Assembly (NCBI RefSeq): GCF_001696715.1
Contig: NZ_MBFM01000002.1
Location: 483,321 to 547,320, forward strand
Direction: 5' to 3'
Length of the DNA: 64,000 bases
Source of the DNA: Thauera phenolivorans
GTDB lineage: Bacteria > Pseudomonadota > Gammaproteobacteria > Burkholderiales > Rhodocyclaceae
A model generated the notes under the pieces. It saw nothing but the letters and a program-made list of their open reading frames with translations. It ran no database searches and had not been told where the DNA came from. Below, one piece after another: positions 38,850-49,118 of the stretch. The stretch's first letter is position 1; each line of letters starts with the position of its first letter. The translations under genes and the position numbers were made by a program.

Positions 38850-38949
38850 TCCATCCGGCCCTGTTCACGCGCATGGGTGCACGACAGGTGTTGCGCGCGA
38901 CTTGCAGTCTCGGCACGGCGGGTCTTGAATCAAGCAAAGGAGGGCAAGC

Positions 38950-40722
38950 ATGCAGGCGACCCTGTCCAGATCCCGGGATAGAGAAACGGCGCGGCCGGGC
39001 GCTGGGCGATCCGTTCAAGACGGTTCGCCCAGCCGGAAGGGCATGCCGATCTTCCTGAGTGCAACCGGCACTGCGTCCGAGCGCGCTGCCGAGGCACGGC
39101 CGCCTGGCGCGATGACGTATCCGCACGCGGCTGCGATCCAGGCCGCGACCGGTCTCGCCATTCCGGGCGTGTCGATCCACGACCGGGCCGGTTGTGCCAG
39201 GCTTGGCGTTACGGCTTTCACCGACGGCGAGGTGAGCCACTTCGCCACCCCGACGCCCGCGCTTCATGTCGCGGCCCACGAAGCCGCACACCAGCTCCAG
39301 CATGCGGGGCGCACCCGCGATGCGGGGATGGGCGCCGAGCCGCACGCCCACGCGGTCGCCGATGCCGTCGTCTCGGGCACCAGCCCGCGTCCGCTGCTCG
39401 GCGCACGAGGCAGCAGCGTGGCGCCCGCCTTGCGGCCCTATACCGAGATACCGGCCGCCACGCAGACCGCGACGAGCCAGTGGATGATCGGTAGCGACGC
39501 GCGCGTTGCCGACAACGGGCTCGCGGTCACTTCGGTTACCGACCGCCACGTGTGCTATGCCGACCCCGCCCTGATCGCGTCGGCAGACCTGATCCTGCGG
39601 GCGAAGCAGTCCGGCGTCCGGCTGCGCCCGGGCGCCGCCGGCCCGAGCGGATCCGCGCCCGACGGCAGCGGGGTCAGATCGACGGTCGAATGCATCGCCC
39701 AGGTGCGCTCGGCCACCGCCGGCGGCGAGGTGTGGAGCGACTGCGGGCGCATGTCGCGCGAAGTGCAGGGGATCGCCGGCACCGACACGCCGGCGCGCGG
39801 CATCTACCGCGACGGCGGTGGAACCGAGCGCGAGACGAGCCCGGGCGGGACGACGAGCATCCGCGACGAGGTCCTCGTCGGGGCCGGCCTGGGCGCGGAT
39901 CCGGCGTCCGCACGGGCGGCCTACGAGGCGATGGATCCGGCCGCGCGCGATGCGTTCGCCCAGGCGCACGGCCTCGACCGACATGCCGCGCCGAACGTCG
40001 GCGAGTCCTACATGTCGGTGCGCAACGATGCGCTCTCCACCGCCGGCTTCAACTTCCATTGGGGCGGCGTGATCCTCGTCGCCGGCGGCGACCGCGTCAC
40101 CTTCGAGAACTTCGCCCGCCCGGGCACGACCTACGGCACGCGCAACCTGCTGTGGTACTTCGACATGTACGGGCCGCCGTCCAAGGCCGGTCAGACCTGG
40201 CACGAACGCTGGGCGGAGGGCACGGGACGCGAAGGCGTCGGCGTCGGTGCGCCGGGCATGGGCAGCATGACCATCCCCACCCGGACCTCGGCCGACCCGT
40301 CCGCCTACACGCCGGGAACGCCGGCGCTGAGTACCGCCGACCTGATCACCCGCCGCGCGGCGGCGACCCAGGAAGGCGAGCGAATGGCGCTCGACGCCGA
40401 GTTGCGCACGCGCTGGATCAGGGTCACCGTCGAAGTCGTCAGTGCGCAGGAGAGCACCGATGAGGTCTATGTCCGTGCCGCGCATGGCGGCCGCTCGCGC
40501 GAGACGGGCGCGCTGGACATGCGCGGCGGCGACCGCAACACCTTCTGGATTCCACTCAGCGCGCTGGTGCCGGTGAGCGGCACGATCAGCGTCAAGGTCT
40601 ACGAATCGGATGTGATCTGGGACGATCTCATCTCGGACATCGACCTGCGGAACGGCCCGGTGAGCGACAACCGACCCAGGGACGACGCCGAATACCACAC
40701 TACCGCCGAGTTCGACCGCTAG
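38950..40722 (+). CDS. DUF4157 protein, putative CIS cargo with peptidase-like core and C2-like tail
   Basis: This 590-aa protein has a good AAGGAGGG Shine-Dalgarno sequence 8 nt before the ATG. A basic, disordered N-terminus contains a GMPIF motif (31-35) that matches GLPRF in the other DUF4157 protein here. A compact DUF4157-type domain follows (about 50-125) with a zinc-metallopeptidase HEAAH (110-114). The middle domain (about 180-425) has a Cys in SDCGRMSREV (Cys265), a His in FNFHWGGVI (His370) and ENFARP (386-391). The order is like a Cys-His-Asn/Glu catalytic set of papain-like folds, but this is inference. The C-terminal 115 residues look like a C2-type beta sandwich (VKVYESDVIWDDL). 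DUF4157 proteins are typically linked to extracellular CIS loci as cargo. It converges on the CIS operon. Confidence 0.75.
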   Translation: MQATLSRSRDRETARPGAGRSVQDGSPSRKGMPIFLSATGTASERAAEARPPGAMTYPHAAAIQAATGLAIPGVSIHDRAGCARLGVTAFTDGEVSHFATPTPALHVAAHEAAHQLQHAGRTRDAGMGAEPHAHAVADAVVSGTSPRPLLGARGSSVAPALRPYTEIPAATQTATSQWMIGSDARVADNGLAVTSVTDRHVCYADPALIASADLILRAKQSGVRLRPGAAGPSGSAPDGSGVRSTVECIAQVRSATAGGEVWSDCGRMSREVQGIAGTDTPARGIYRDGGGTERETSPGGTTSIRDEVLVGAGLGADPASARAAYEAMDPAARDAFAQAHGLDRHAAPNVGESYMSVRNDALSTAGFNFHWGGVILVAGGDRVTFENFARPGTTYGTRNLLWYFDMYGPPSKAGQTWHERWAEGTGREGVGVGAPGMGSMTIPTRTSADPSAYTPGTPALSTADLITRRAAATQEGERMALDAELRTRWIRVTVEVVSAQESTDEVYVRAAHGGRSRETGALDMRGGDRNTFWIPLSALVPVSGTISVKVYESDVIWDDLISDIDLRNGPVSDNRPRDDAEYHTTAEFDR

Positions 40723-40744
40723 CGCGCAGCCACCGGAACGCACC

Positions 40745-41101
40745 ATGAATCACACCCCGCCGACCTGCTCCACGCTGGCCGCCTGCAATGCGCGGGACGG
40801 CGAGCGGATCGTGGTGGCAGGCCTCTACTGCCACTTCCCGGATGTGCCGGGCATCGACTATTCGGCCGCGCCGCGCGCGGTGCGCATCGAACTCGAGGAT
40901 GGCCTCGGTCCGTTCCTCGATCCCTTCTGGAGCCCGAAAGCGATTCGCCCGCAGGCCGAGATTGCGCGCTTCCTCGGCAAGCCGGTACGCGTGACCGGGC
41001 GCTATCACAGGAACATGCCCCGCAACCCCGACGACCCGCCCCAGGCGTCGGCGATGGGCGGGCCCTGTATCGAAGTCGAGTCGATCGAGCCGGCGCGCTA
41101 G
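40745..41101 (+). CDS. Small protein of unknown function next to DUF4157 cargo
   Basis: This 118-aa protein starts 22 nt after the 590-aa DUF4157 gene, so it is likely co-transcribed. It appears beta-rich: RIVVAGLYCHFP, AVRIELEDGLGPFLDPFW, and PVRVTGRYHRN ... GPCIEVESIEPAR. The pattern suggests a small barrel such as an OB fold, without signal peptide or membrane helix. I do not recognise a named family. Its place after a putative toxin suggests an immunity protein, adaptor or chaperone, but nothing in the sequence proves that. Confidence 0.7.
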   Translation: MNHTPPTCSTLAACNARDGERIVVAGLYCHFPDVPGIDYSAAPRAVRIELEDGLGPFLDPFWSPKAIRPQAEIARFLGKPVRVTGRYHRNMPRNPDDPPQASAMGGPCIEVESIEPAR

Positions 41102-41300
41102 CGGCCTGAGGAGGCGAAGGCGGTCAGTGTGCCGGTCGCGGCCGCCGCGGCAGCACGCTTCGATGCAATACGGCCGGACGCGAGCGCCTGTGCTTCAATA
41201 GGGCGACTCCCTGCCACACCTTCCTCGGCGTGTGCCCCATCGCGCCACCACCCCGGGAGCAGGCCGCAACGCGACGACCGCCAACGCAGGAGGAGCGGGC

Positions 41301-41639
41301 ATGAATCTGGAAACGAGGGTCTACGCCACCACGCAGGGTTGCCACGACCGCGACGCCGCGGTGGCGCTGATGCGCACCCTGGGGCAGCACATCCGGGAGA
41401 TCGCCTCACGGCGGCCGGGGCTGGGCTGGCAGGTGATCGCCTTCGCCAACGAGGAGGACATCGAGGATTTCGACGTTCCGACCGAATTCACCGATCGCGC
41501 CACCGGCGGCCGTCTGCCGGCACTGAACGTGAATGTCACCTACGACCTCGACGTCGCCCCCGCCGGCGACCCGGAGCTCGACGCCGTGCTCGAGACCTTC
41601 GGCCTGATCCGTGTCGCCACCCTGCCCGACGATGCCTAG
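41301..41639 (+). CDS. Small protein of unknown function, tail-to-tail with CIS cargo
   Basis: This 112-aa protein from ATG 41301 has a very strong Shine-Dalgarno sequence (AGGAGGAG, 5 nt away). It begins [24 protein letters not shown] and has alternating helix and strand character ([32 protein letters not shown]). It lacks signal or membrane segments. Its stop overlaps by 3-4 nt the stop of the 1208-aa DUF4157 gene on the other strand. The 199 nt before it hold no gene. Function unknown; a cargo-associated accessory role is conjecture. Confidence 0.7.
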   Translation: MNLETRVYATTQGCHDRDAAVALMRTLGQHIREIASRRPGLGWQVIAFANEEDIEDFDVPTEFTDRATGGRLPALNVNVTYDLDVAPAGDPELDAVLETFGLIRVATLPDDA

Positions 41640-44600
41640 GGCGCAGGCCGCAGCAAGCGGATCAGCACGTCGCGCGTGGTCTCGCCCGGGCGCGGATATT
41701 CCGCACGTACGATGCGGCCGTCGCGATCGAAGATCGTGATCGGTTCCCGGCTGTCCCGGGTGTAGACGATCTGCATGTCGTCCCCGAGCACCAGGCGCAT
41801 CTGCCGCTGATCCACCTCGATCTGCGCGCCCCCCGGCGCCGAACGGCGCGGTGCGCCGCGCAGCGCCCCCATCGTCCCACCGGCTTCGAAGCCCAGCGTC
41901 TCGCGCATCCAGTGCACATCGAAGCGGACGCCGGGATCGGTGCGTGCCAGCGGCTGCAGCACCTGGTCGCGCAGCGCACTGGCGGTCGTCCCACCCATGT
42001 ACGAATCGACGATCGCGATCCGGCTCGCCCCCTCGCGATCGATCAGCGCGCGGAACTCCGCCTGCATCGCCGGTCCGTCGAACTTCTTGCCCGCCGCATC
42101 GAGATGCACCGCCATGTGGCGCACGCGCGGCCCGAGGACGGCGTCCCCGCTGCCCACCACGTCGGCGAGGAAGGCGCCACCCTGCTCCATGCCGACGATG
42201 ATGTCGGGGTTCTCGCTGCGCAGCGTGGTGATCAGGTCGGCAAACGCGCGCTGGTTCTCGCCCAGCACCGTATCGAGCACGAAGCCTTCCAGCTCGCCGC
42301 GTTGCTCGGCGCCGTGCGGCGTGCGCAGGCTCCCGATCACGCCCTGGCGCTCCGCCCGGGTCGTTCCCGGCGTCTCGATCAGGCCGGCGAGCTCGGCCAG
42401 ACGCGCGGTGAGCTCCGCCGAGACGGCGCGCTCGACGAACAACATCGGCGCCTGCCCCTCGATCTCCGCCACCACGGTACGCCGCCCGCTCGCATCCACC
42501 GAATCGGACACCGACGCCCCGAGTTCAACCAGCCGCTCCACCAGCGGCTCGGTCGCGCCGGCCTCGTAGGTATAGAGGTTGGCGCCGCCTGCCCGCTGCA
42601 GCCCGACGCGCTCGGCCACGCCCAGCGTGCGCGCCAGCAGTTCGCCCCCCACCGCGGCGCGGTCGATGGCGCGATCGGCGAGTGCGCTGCGCAGTTCGGC
42701 GATCCCGATGGCGGGATCATTGCGCACCTCCTCGACCAGATCACGCATGCGCGCATTGAGCGCCTCGGCCTCCGCCCGCAGCTCGGCCGTCACGTTCGCG
42801 TCGTCGCCGCGACCCGCGGCCAGTTCGGCCGCGAAGCGGGTGCGCAGTTCGGTGCGCGCGAGCTCGATGGCGGCCACCCGCGCGCCGTAGCGTGCGTTGA
42901 AGTTCTCCAGCGCGCGCAGTTGGCGGTGGCTGTGGATCGCCCGCGTGACCGCACGCGAAGCCACCGCGATGCCCGCGAGCATGACGAGGTTCTGGACCGA
43001 CATGATCGCGATCTCGTCAGCGTCGGGCCAGCGCCCCTCCTCCAGGCGGAAGTGCAGCACACCCCAGCCGCTGAGCACCCCGTACGCCGCCGTGTGCGTC
43101 GCCACGCCGGTCAGCGCGGCGAGGTCGCGCGCGCCGAGGAAGCTGCGGATGCCCGAGCCCATCGCCCGCAGCACGGAAAACAGGCCGATGTTGAGCGCCA
43201 GATCGAGCAGGAAGGGAATGCGCGGCGGCGGGGCGAAGACGCCCGACAGCCCGCGGCTCACCGTGGTGAAGGTCAGCGCCTCGATCGCCACCGACCCGGC
43301 GACGGCGGTGGTGGAGGCGCCCGGCCCGGCGACCAGCGCCCCGGCGCCCGCCGACAACACGGCGGCGGTGAGTACGATCCCCATCCCCACCAGCATCGCC
43401 GAGGCGCCGATGAAAAGCGGAATCGCACGGTAGAAGCGCTCGACCGCAGGGTCGGACTGGTGGCGCTCGAGCCGCTCGCGCAGATCCTCGACATCACCCG
43501 CATAGGCTGCATCGCGCATCGCCTGGCAGCGAAGCAGGATCGCATTGACGTCCTCGTAGGCGCCGAGAATGACGTTACCGCCGCCGACCAGGGCTTCCCA
43601 TACCCGCAGCGCCCGCTCCCAGTCCCCGATCGCCGCGATGCTGTACTGCAGCAAGGCAGCGTTGTCGGCGAACTCGGCCGCCCGTACGTCGAGCTCGGGC
43701 TCGCCGTGCTCGCGTGCCGCGGCCAGCGCATGCGCCTCGGCCTCGAGCGGCCCCAGCCGATCCCGCACCCATTCGACCCAGGCCACCATCTCCTGCGAGT
43801 AGCCTTCGGTCAGCGTGTACCCGGCGTGACGGTGAGCGAGGATGCCGAGGTCGACTTCGGTCAACGCGCGCGGCAGGGCGGCCCCGAGGGCCTCGGCAAT
43901 CGACAGCTTCTCGAGCGCGTCCTCATCCATGCCCGCCGCCAGCGCGGCCAGATACGCCTCGCGCACGCGGCCGGTCAGCTCCACGTAGGGCGGGCTCGCG
44001 GCGCCGAGCACGCTCATGTCGGCGTAGGTGGCGAGCATCACCCCCAGGTTGTCCAGGGTACGCGCGCAGCGCTCGGTTACTTCGAGCACGATCGCGATGC
44101 GCCGCGCCGCCCACGCGGGATCGACCACGATCGTGGTGAGCGTGGCGCGCTCGATGTCGACCCGCAGCGCCAGTTGCTCCACAGCATCGAGCACATCGTC
44201 CTCGTCCACGTGCGCGGCGCGGATGCGTTCGAGCAGCAGATCGAGCAGCCGCAGGCGGTCGTCGATCTCGGCCGGCCCCAGCCCCGCCGGAATCGCGATG
44301 TCGAGCGTCGCCGCGCGGCCGCGCTCGGCCGCCGCGGTCATCACCTCCGCCGCTCGCGTGGCGCCCGCGGCCGCGCCCTCCGCGCGGCGCAGCGCGTGGT
44401 GCAGCCGGATCGCTTCCGCCCCTTCGTGTACGACGGTGATGCCGCCGGTCAGCTCGCGCTTGAGGCGGCGCAGCATCGCCCGACCCGTCTCGTCGGTGGC
44501 GAAGAGATCGAGATTGTCGTCGCGCGCCCGGCGCACGAAGGCACTCGCGACGTCGTCACGATCCCCCCAGCCGAGCTCGTCCATCACTGCGACGACGAAG

Positions 44601-45262
44601 CGGTAGTGATTCGGACTCATCCAGGCGAGGTCGAACAGTCGTTGTCCCAGCCCCTCTTCGTCGAGATTGCCCCACGACGTGAATCGATCGATGAGTTCGT
44701 CCGCAGAGCCGCCATCCGGAAAGCGCTGCAGGCCCCGCCGCGGCAGACGAACCTGCGGCGAGGCTCCGGACAGCGCGGCACGGTCGGCGTCACGTTCGGC
44801 CCGTACATCCGCTTGCAGCGCGGTGACTCCGCCTCGAGCATCGCGCTGTTGTGCGACGTGGGCGAGTTCGTGCGCCAGCAGCAAATGGCCGCGCACCGTG
44901 TCGGGTCGATAGGCGCCAGCGGCAAAAGCGATGTGCGATCCGACCGTAAATGCCCGTGCGCCGAGGGTGCGCGCCGCCGCCGCGGCCGGCGCCCCATCGT
45001 GGATGCGCACTGCCGCCGGATCGACACCGAGACGCTCGCGGAACACGCTCTGTTCCCTCGAGCCGAGTTCGTGCGAGTCGCCCAGCGCGAGCTTGCGGAC
45101 ATCCTCCTCGGGCGGCACGCCCGGTGCCGCTTCGCCCTTCATGAAGCGCGGCAGGCCGCTGCTCGCAGCCACCCCGTCAGTGACCGGGTCGGTGCCGCGA
45201 AGCTCGGCCGGCGCGGCGCGCTCCGGTGCCGGCGCCGGCGCAAGGGGGTGCTTCGCGCTCAC
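41636..45262 (-). CDS. Large DUF4157 protein with hydrophobic segment and phosphoribosyltransferase-like C-terminus
   Basis: This 1208-aa protein is the last gene of the CIS operon; its GTG start overlaps the AAA+ stop. The disordered N-terminus carries SGLPRFMKG (35-43). The DUF4157 domain (about 65-140) has the metal-binding HELAH (131-135). A long helical, repeat-poor region follows. A strongly hydrophobic stretch lies at about 608-650, with a second near 680-700. The last 150 residues resemble a type I phosphoribosyltransferase: [17 protein letters not shown] and then [16 protein letters not shown] (from 1082), which matches the PRPP loop shape (hydrophobic-Asp ... Gly-Thr-Thr). The layout of targeting tag, protease-like domain, membrane-active part and C-terminal enzyme fits a delivered toxin. 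The family link to CIS is established knowledge; the PRTase reading is inference. Confidence 0.8.
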   Translation of the reverse strand: MSAKHPLAPAPAPERAAPAELRGTDPVTDGVAASSGLPRFMKGEAAPGVPPEEDVRKLALGDSHELGSREQSVFRERLGVDPAAVRIHDGAPAAAAARTLGARAFTVGSHIAFAAGAYRPDTVRGHLLLAHELAHVAQQRDARGGVTALQADVRAERDADRAALSGASPQVRLPRRGLQRFPDGGSADELIDRFTSWGNLDEEGLGQRLFDLAWMSPNHYRFVVAVMDELGWGDRDDVASAFVRRARDDNLDLFATDETGRAMLRRLKRELTGGITVVHEGAEAIRLHHALRRAEGAAAGATRAAEVMTAAAERGRAATLDIAIPAGLGPAEIDDRLRLLDLLLERIRAAHVDEDDVLDAVEQLALRVDIERATLTTIVVDPAWAARRIAIVLEVTERCARTLDNLGVMLATYADMSVLGAASPPYVELTGRVREAYLAALAAGMDEDALEKLSIAEALGAALPRALTEVDLGILAHRHAGYTLTEGYSQEMVAWVEWVRDRLGPLEAEAHALAAAREHGEPELDVRAAEFADNAALLQYSIAAIGDWERALRVWEALVGGGNVILGAYEDVNAILLRCQAMRDAAYAGDVEDLRERLERHQSDPAVERFYRAIPLFIGASAMLVGMGIVLTAAVLSAGAGALVAGPGASTTAVAGSVAIEALTFTTVSRGLSGVFAPPPRIPFLLDLALNIGLFSVLRAMGSGIRSFLGARDLAALTGVATHTAAYGVLSGWGVLHFRLEEGRWPDADEIAIMSVQNLVMLAGIAVASRAVTRAIHSHRQLRALENFNARYGARVAAIELARTELRTRFAAELAAGRGDDANVTAELRAEAEALNARMRDLVEEVRNDPAIGIAELRSALADRAIDRAAVGGELLARTLGVAERVGLQRAGGANLYTYEAGATEPLVERLVELGASVSDSVDASGRRTVVAEIEGQAPMLFVERAVSAELTARLAELAGLIETPGTTRAERQGVIGSLRTPHGAEQRGELEGFVLDTVLGENQRAFADLITTLRSENPDIIVGMEQGGAFLADVVGSGDAVLGPRVRHMAVHLDAAGKKFDGPAMQAEFRALIDREGASRIAIVDSYMGGTTASALRDQVLQPLARTDPGVRFDVHWMRETLGFEAGGTMGALRGAPRRSAPGGAQIEVDQRQMRLVLGDDMQIVYTRDSREPITIFDRDGRIVRAEYPRPGETTRDVLIRLLRPAP

Positions 45263-47268
45263 GGTCCGGCTCCGGGCTGCAGGCCGGGCGGCACCGGCTT
45301 GCCGAGCTTGCGGTACTCGGCCGCGATCGGCACCCGAAGCGCTGCTTCATCGATCTCGGTGCCGCGCTGCCGCGCCAGCGCGGCGGCGGCGAGCACCACG
45401 TTGCGGATGTGTCCCCCCGCCAGGTCGCAGCCCGCTGCCAGCCTGTTCAGCGCCGCAATGTCGAGGCGGTGACGCTCACCGAGATGCGCCACCCACAGGG
45501 CCCGACGCTCTTCGGGGCCGGGCGAGGGAAATTCGACGATGGCGTCGAGCCGGCGGGTGAACGCGGCATCGAACCGTGCACGGCTGTTGCTGGTGAGGAT
45601 GCTGATGCCCTCGAAACTTTCGATCCGCTGCAGCAGGTAGTTGGTCTGCTGGTTGGCGAAACGGTCGTTCGCATCCTTCACGTCCGTGCGCTTGCCGAAC
45701 AGCGAATCGGCTTCGTCGAACAGCAGCACGACCTCGGCGTGCTCCGCGCGTGCGAACAGCTCGGCAAGATTCTTCTCCGTCTCGCCGATGTACTTGCTGG
45801 TGACCGATGCCAGATCGACCCGGTAGAGCGGCAGGCCCAGCCGCGTGGCGACCCAGCCTGCAGCGAGCGTCTTGCCGGTGCCCGAAGGGCCGACGAAGAG
45901 CGCGCGTACGCCCGGCCGATAACGCACCCGCGCCGCCGCACCCAGGGTCGCCGCAAGTTCGTCACGGAGGCGGCAGCGGGCGATCATCGTCTCCAGGGCG
46001 AGACGCGGCTCCGCCGACAGCACCAGCGCGTCGTCTGGAATGTCGTCGGGCAGCAGCTCCGCCAGCGCCCCGAGGTCCACCCCGGCGCCCGCGCGAGCCA
46101 CGCGCGCGACGTGTCCCGCACACAACGGCTCCCCGTCACGCGCCGACGCCGAGCGCGCGGCCTGGGCGAGCTCGGCAATGCGGCCAGCGGCGTGGCGGTG
46201 CTCGGTCGCGAGCCGCTCTGCGTCCGCGTCTTCGCCCAGCGCCATGCGCCACAGCGTGATGCGCTCCGCCGACGACGGCATCGGAACGCGCCACTGCACG
46301 ACCGCGCCGGATGCCTCGATGCTCCCGTCGAGCCCGCAAACCACGAGTACCGGTCCGTGATGACCGGCAATCGACGGCAGGCGACGACGCTCGCCGGGCG
46401 CCATCGTCAGCGGCAGGACCGGTACCAGGCCGCGCAGCCAGAGCCACGGCCCCAGCCCGCGCGGCGGCTCGCCAGTGATGAACGCGGCACGCGCCCCCAA
46501 GGCGCCCACCACCCGTGCAGCCACGGCACGCGCCTCGCTCTGCTGTCCGCTGCGCACGACCAGCACGCGCGCGCCCCCCTGCATCAGGCCTGCCGCCTGC
46601 CGCCTTGCCGTGTCCAGCACCGAAGGAGGCAAGGCCGGCATGTCCTCGACATCGAGCTCCACGCCCGCCGGCAAGCCTTCGTGACCACCGAGTGCAAGCA
46701 GCAGCGGCAAGGGTGCGGTAAGACACTGCTCGCAGAAAGGCCGACTCTCAGGACCGGACTCCAGCATGCCGTGGCGTCGTGCGGCCCCCGCGGCGAGCCG
46801 CACGAGCCCATTGGGCTCGCCGGCACGCCCGCTCAAGGTGTCGACCAGCCCCGCGGTCGGCCGCGTTTCGGCGACCGGCTGCTGCAACCAGATCAGCACG
46901 CGGGCCACCATCGGCGTGAACTCGCAGGCCTGCGCCAGCGCCAGCGCCACGCTCTCCGCGAAGCTCAGGCGGTAACGCGAGCTCAGCTCGAGCAGCAGGG
47001 CGTCGTCGGGCGGCGGCGCTTGCTGCCAGGCGGCGAGCGCGAGGCGCACCTCGCCCGCGCGCGACTCCGCGCTGAGACCGCGATCGCGCGCGAAAGCCGC
47101 TACCGCCGCCGCGCGCTGCGCCAGCCAGGCGGCCTCCGGCGTGGCTGGCGCGCCAGCCCCCTCCTCCGGCGCGAGCAGCGCCAAGGCGATCTCGGCAAGA
47201 GACAGCGAAACCCCCGGGGCAGCCTGCCCGGCGGGCCAATTCCGCTGCGGAGGTCCCGGCTGATTCAT
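45259..47268 (-). CDS. AAA+ ATPase of contractile injection system (Afp15/Pvc15-like)
   Basis: This 669-aa protein from ATG 47268 overlaps the stop of the tape-measure gene (ATGA). The N-terminal 350 residues include a degenerate ATPase-like domain ([19 protein letters not shown]). The C-terminal AAA+ module has Walker [11 protein letters not shown], Walker [16 protein letters not shown], sensor 1 ILTSNSRA and the arginine finger in [15 protein letters not shown]+ ATPases next to DUF4157 proteins are a hallmark of extracellular CIS (Afp15 and Pvc15). They are thought to assist particle assembly or cargo loading in the cytoplasm. An upstream in-frame extension lies inside the preceding gene and is not coding. 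Confidence 0.92.
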   Translation of the reverse strand: MNQPGPPQRNWPAGQAAPGVSLSLAEIALALLAPEEGAGAPATPEAAWLAQRAAAVAAFARDRGLSAESRAGEVRLALAAWQQAPPPDDALLLELSSRYRLSFAESVALALAQACEFTPMVARVLIWLQQPVAETRPTAGLVDTLSGRAGEPNGLVRLAAGAARRHGMLESGPESRPFCEQCLTAPLPLLLALGGHEGLPAGVELDVEDMPALPPSVLDTARRQAAGLMQGGARVLVVRSGQQSEARAVAARVVGALGARAAFITGEPPRGLGPWLWLRGLVPVLPLTMAPGERRRLPSIAGHHGPVLVVCGLDGSIEASGAVVQWRVPMPSSAERITLWRMALGEDADAERLATEHRHAAGRIAELAQAARSASARDGEPLCAGHVARVARAGAGVDLGALAELLPDDIPDDALVLSAEPRLALETMIARCRLRDELAATLGAAARVRYRPGVRALFVGPSGTGKTLAAGWVATRLGLPLYRVDLASVTSKYIGETEKNLAELFARAEHAEVVLLFDEADSLFGKRTDVKDANDRFANQQTNYLLQRIESFEGISILTSNSRARFDAAFTRRLDAIVEFPSPGPEERRALWVAHLGERHRLDIAALNRLAAGCDLAGGHIRNVVLAAAALARQRGTEIDEAALRVPIAAEYRKLGKPVPPGLQPGAGP

Positions 47269-49112
47269 CCCCGCTCCCTGCAATAGTGGAAGCACACCAC
47301 CCGCCCGAGCCACGGCACCCAGCCCGGATCCAGGTCCAGCCCCGCGCGCCGGATGCGGATGTCGGCCACATCGAGCGCGAGCCACACATCGACATGGGTG
47401 GGCGTGATCGCGACCAGGGCGCGACGCAGGACGAGGCTGGCGAGTCCGATTCCGGCCACGCCCCGCAGCCAGCGCCGGCAACGCATGAGCCAGGCGGCGA
47501 GTTCGGCATCGACCGCCGCATCGCTAGCGCTCGCCCGCGATCGCGACTGCCGCGCTGCGCGAAGCCGGCTGCCGGGCTTCGACGGCACCCCGCCTTCGAC
47601 CGCCGCCGCGGTCAGGCAGCGCATGGGATCGTCGATCGGCAGGCGCAGGCGGTCGAGCACGGCGCCGAGCAGACGCGCGGCCAGCCTCGCCCGCTCGACC
47701 TCCACGCGCGCGGCCAGCCAGGCGGGAAAGCGCAGCGCTTCGAGCAGCGGCAACAGGAAGAGGAGCCCGCCAGCCGCGGTCGCCTGCAGCGCCACGCCCG
47801 ACGAGGCTCGCGCTTGCGGCCAGACACCGCCTGCGCGCGGGGCTGACGGCGTCGCCGCTGCTCCGCTTCCAGGCGTCAGCGAAGCAACCCCGCCGCCCTC
47901 GCCGAGCGTCCGCGCGCGCGCCTTCGAGAGCGCCCGCGAGAGGTCCTGCATTCGACCGGTGCGTGGCCGTCGCCGCGCTCGCTGGCCGCCCGCGTCCGGC
48001 GGCAAGTCCTGGCCGGCGGCACGGCCGGCAGCCGCCGTTGCGGGACCGGCCCCGGCTGCCGTCTCCACATCGCCTCGCCCCCGCCGTGACGCCTCCCGGA
48101 CGGCCACCCGGCCACCATCGATCTTCTCGTTTTCGACGCTGCCGCGCTGCCGCCTCCGTGCCCTGCCCGAGCGCGCCTCGACGCCGCGCGCGGATGCGCC
48201 CAGTCGCTGAGACCGCGTGCCTGCGCCCGGTTGCGACGATTCCGGCTCCCCTCCCTCCTCCCCCCCGCCACCGGACGCCAGCGCCGCGTGCGGCTCCGCC
48301 CGCCCCATGCGCACCCGCACCGCCTCCGCCTTGGCTCCACGTCCGGCCACCGGCGCGGGCGGGACGCCCGCGCATCCGCCCGCCAGCGCCGCGAACCAGC
48401 GCAGTCGGTCGTCCTGCGGGGAGAAAGCCTCGGCGGCCCAGGCCAGCGCCTCCCCCCAGTCTCGCGCCGCCGCGCGCGCCGGATCGGCCACGCCCAAGCC
48501 CTGCCGCGAGGCAGCCACGGCCGACCCTTGATTGGCGGCCGCGTGCGCCGGTAGCACGCGCAACAACACCGCGGCGTCGTCGGTCGTCAGCGCCGCCAGC
48601 ATGCGCGGCGCGCCGCCGCCCGCCACCACCGCCTCGCACCACGGCGGCACGGCCGCCGGCGCCTCGTCACGCGCGGCGAGCGTCATCAGGATCGTGCGCA
48701 GGGCCGCGCTGGCGCCCATTCCCGGCCGATAGCCCTTCACCGCCAGCGGCCAGCACCAGGCGCGCGGCCGCTCTCCACGCAGCACGCGAGCGGCGAGCTC
48801 GCGACATGCATGCGCCGTGTCGTCGAAACGCACCGCAGCGGCCGCCTCGAGCTCGACCTCGGCCGCCCCGCCGTCCACCCGCAGCGGCGCGAGCTGCCGG
48901 CACTTCGCCTCGAGCGCCGCTGCCACCGCATGCGGGGTGGCGGCGGCACGGATGGGCGGCAATGCGATCCGCCGCACCAGCACCACCGCCGCGCCCTCGC
49001 CCGGCAGACTCGCGGTGCGCAGCGCATCCTCGAGAAGGAATTGCGCGCGCCGCGCGAGCGCCGCATCCGGCGCACGCAGCTTCAACCGCCTGACCGTGCG
49101 TTCCGCGGGCAT
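47265..49112 (-). CDS. Contractile injection system tape-measure protein
   Basis: This 615-aa protein has the CIS_TMP layout. The conserved N-terminus (VRRLKLRAPDAALARRAQFL ... VVLVRRIALPP) and C-terminus (GLLFLLPLLEALRFPAWLA ... LTPTHVDVWLALDVADIRI-type, then RRAGLDLDPGWVPWLGRVV) flank a central low-complexity Arg/Gly/Ala-rich part of about 170 residues. The tape measure sets sheath and tube length. Wording of the C-terminal block is the strongest evidence. It is 6 nt after the 1672-aa gene and overlaps the AAA+ gene. Confidence 0.85.
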   Translation of the reverse strand: MPAERTVRRLKLRAPDAALARRAQFLLEDALRTASLPGEGAAVVLVRRIALPPIRAAATPHAVAAALEAKCRQLAPLRVDGGAAEVELEAAAAVRFDDTAHACRELAARVLRGERPRAWCWPLAVKGYRPGMGASAALRTILMTLAARDEAPAAVPPWCEAVVAGGGAPRMLAALTTDDAAVLLRVLPAHAAANQGSAVAASRQGLGVADPARAAARDWGEALAWAAEAFSPQDDRLRWFAALAGGCAGVPPAPVAGRGAKAEAVRVRMGRAEPHAALASGGGGEEGGEPESSQPGAGTRSQRLGASARGVEARSGRARRRQRGSVENEKIDGGRVAVREASRRGRGDVETAAGAGPATAAAGRAAGQDLPPDAGGQRARRRPRTGRMQDLSRALSKARARTLGEGGGVASLTPGSGAAATPSAPRAGGVWPQARASSGVALQATAAGGLLFLLPLLEALRFPAWLAARVEVERARLAARLLGAVLDRLRLPIDDPMRCLTAAAVEGGVPSKPGSRLRAARQSRSRASASDAAVDAELAAWLMRCRRWLRGVAGIGLASLVLRRALVAITPTHVDVWLALDVADIRIRRAGLDLDPGWVPWLGRVVCFHYCRERG

Positions 49113-49118
49113 CGATGC

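Noticed and set aside
38833-40746. 637-aa minus-strand open frame opposite the DUF4157 gene
   Set aside because: Arg/Gly/Ala-rich shadow composition with no motif; the plus-strand protein has HEAAH and a strong Shine-Dalgarno sequence.
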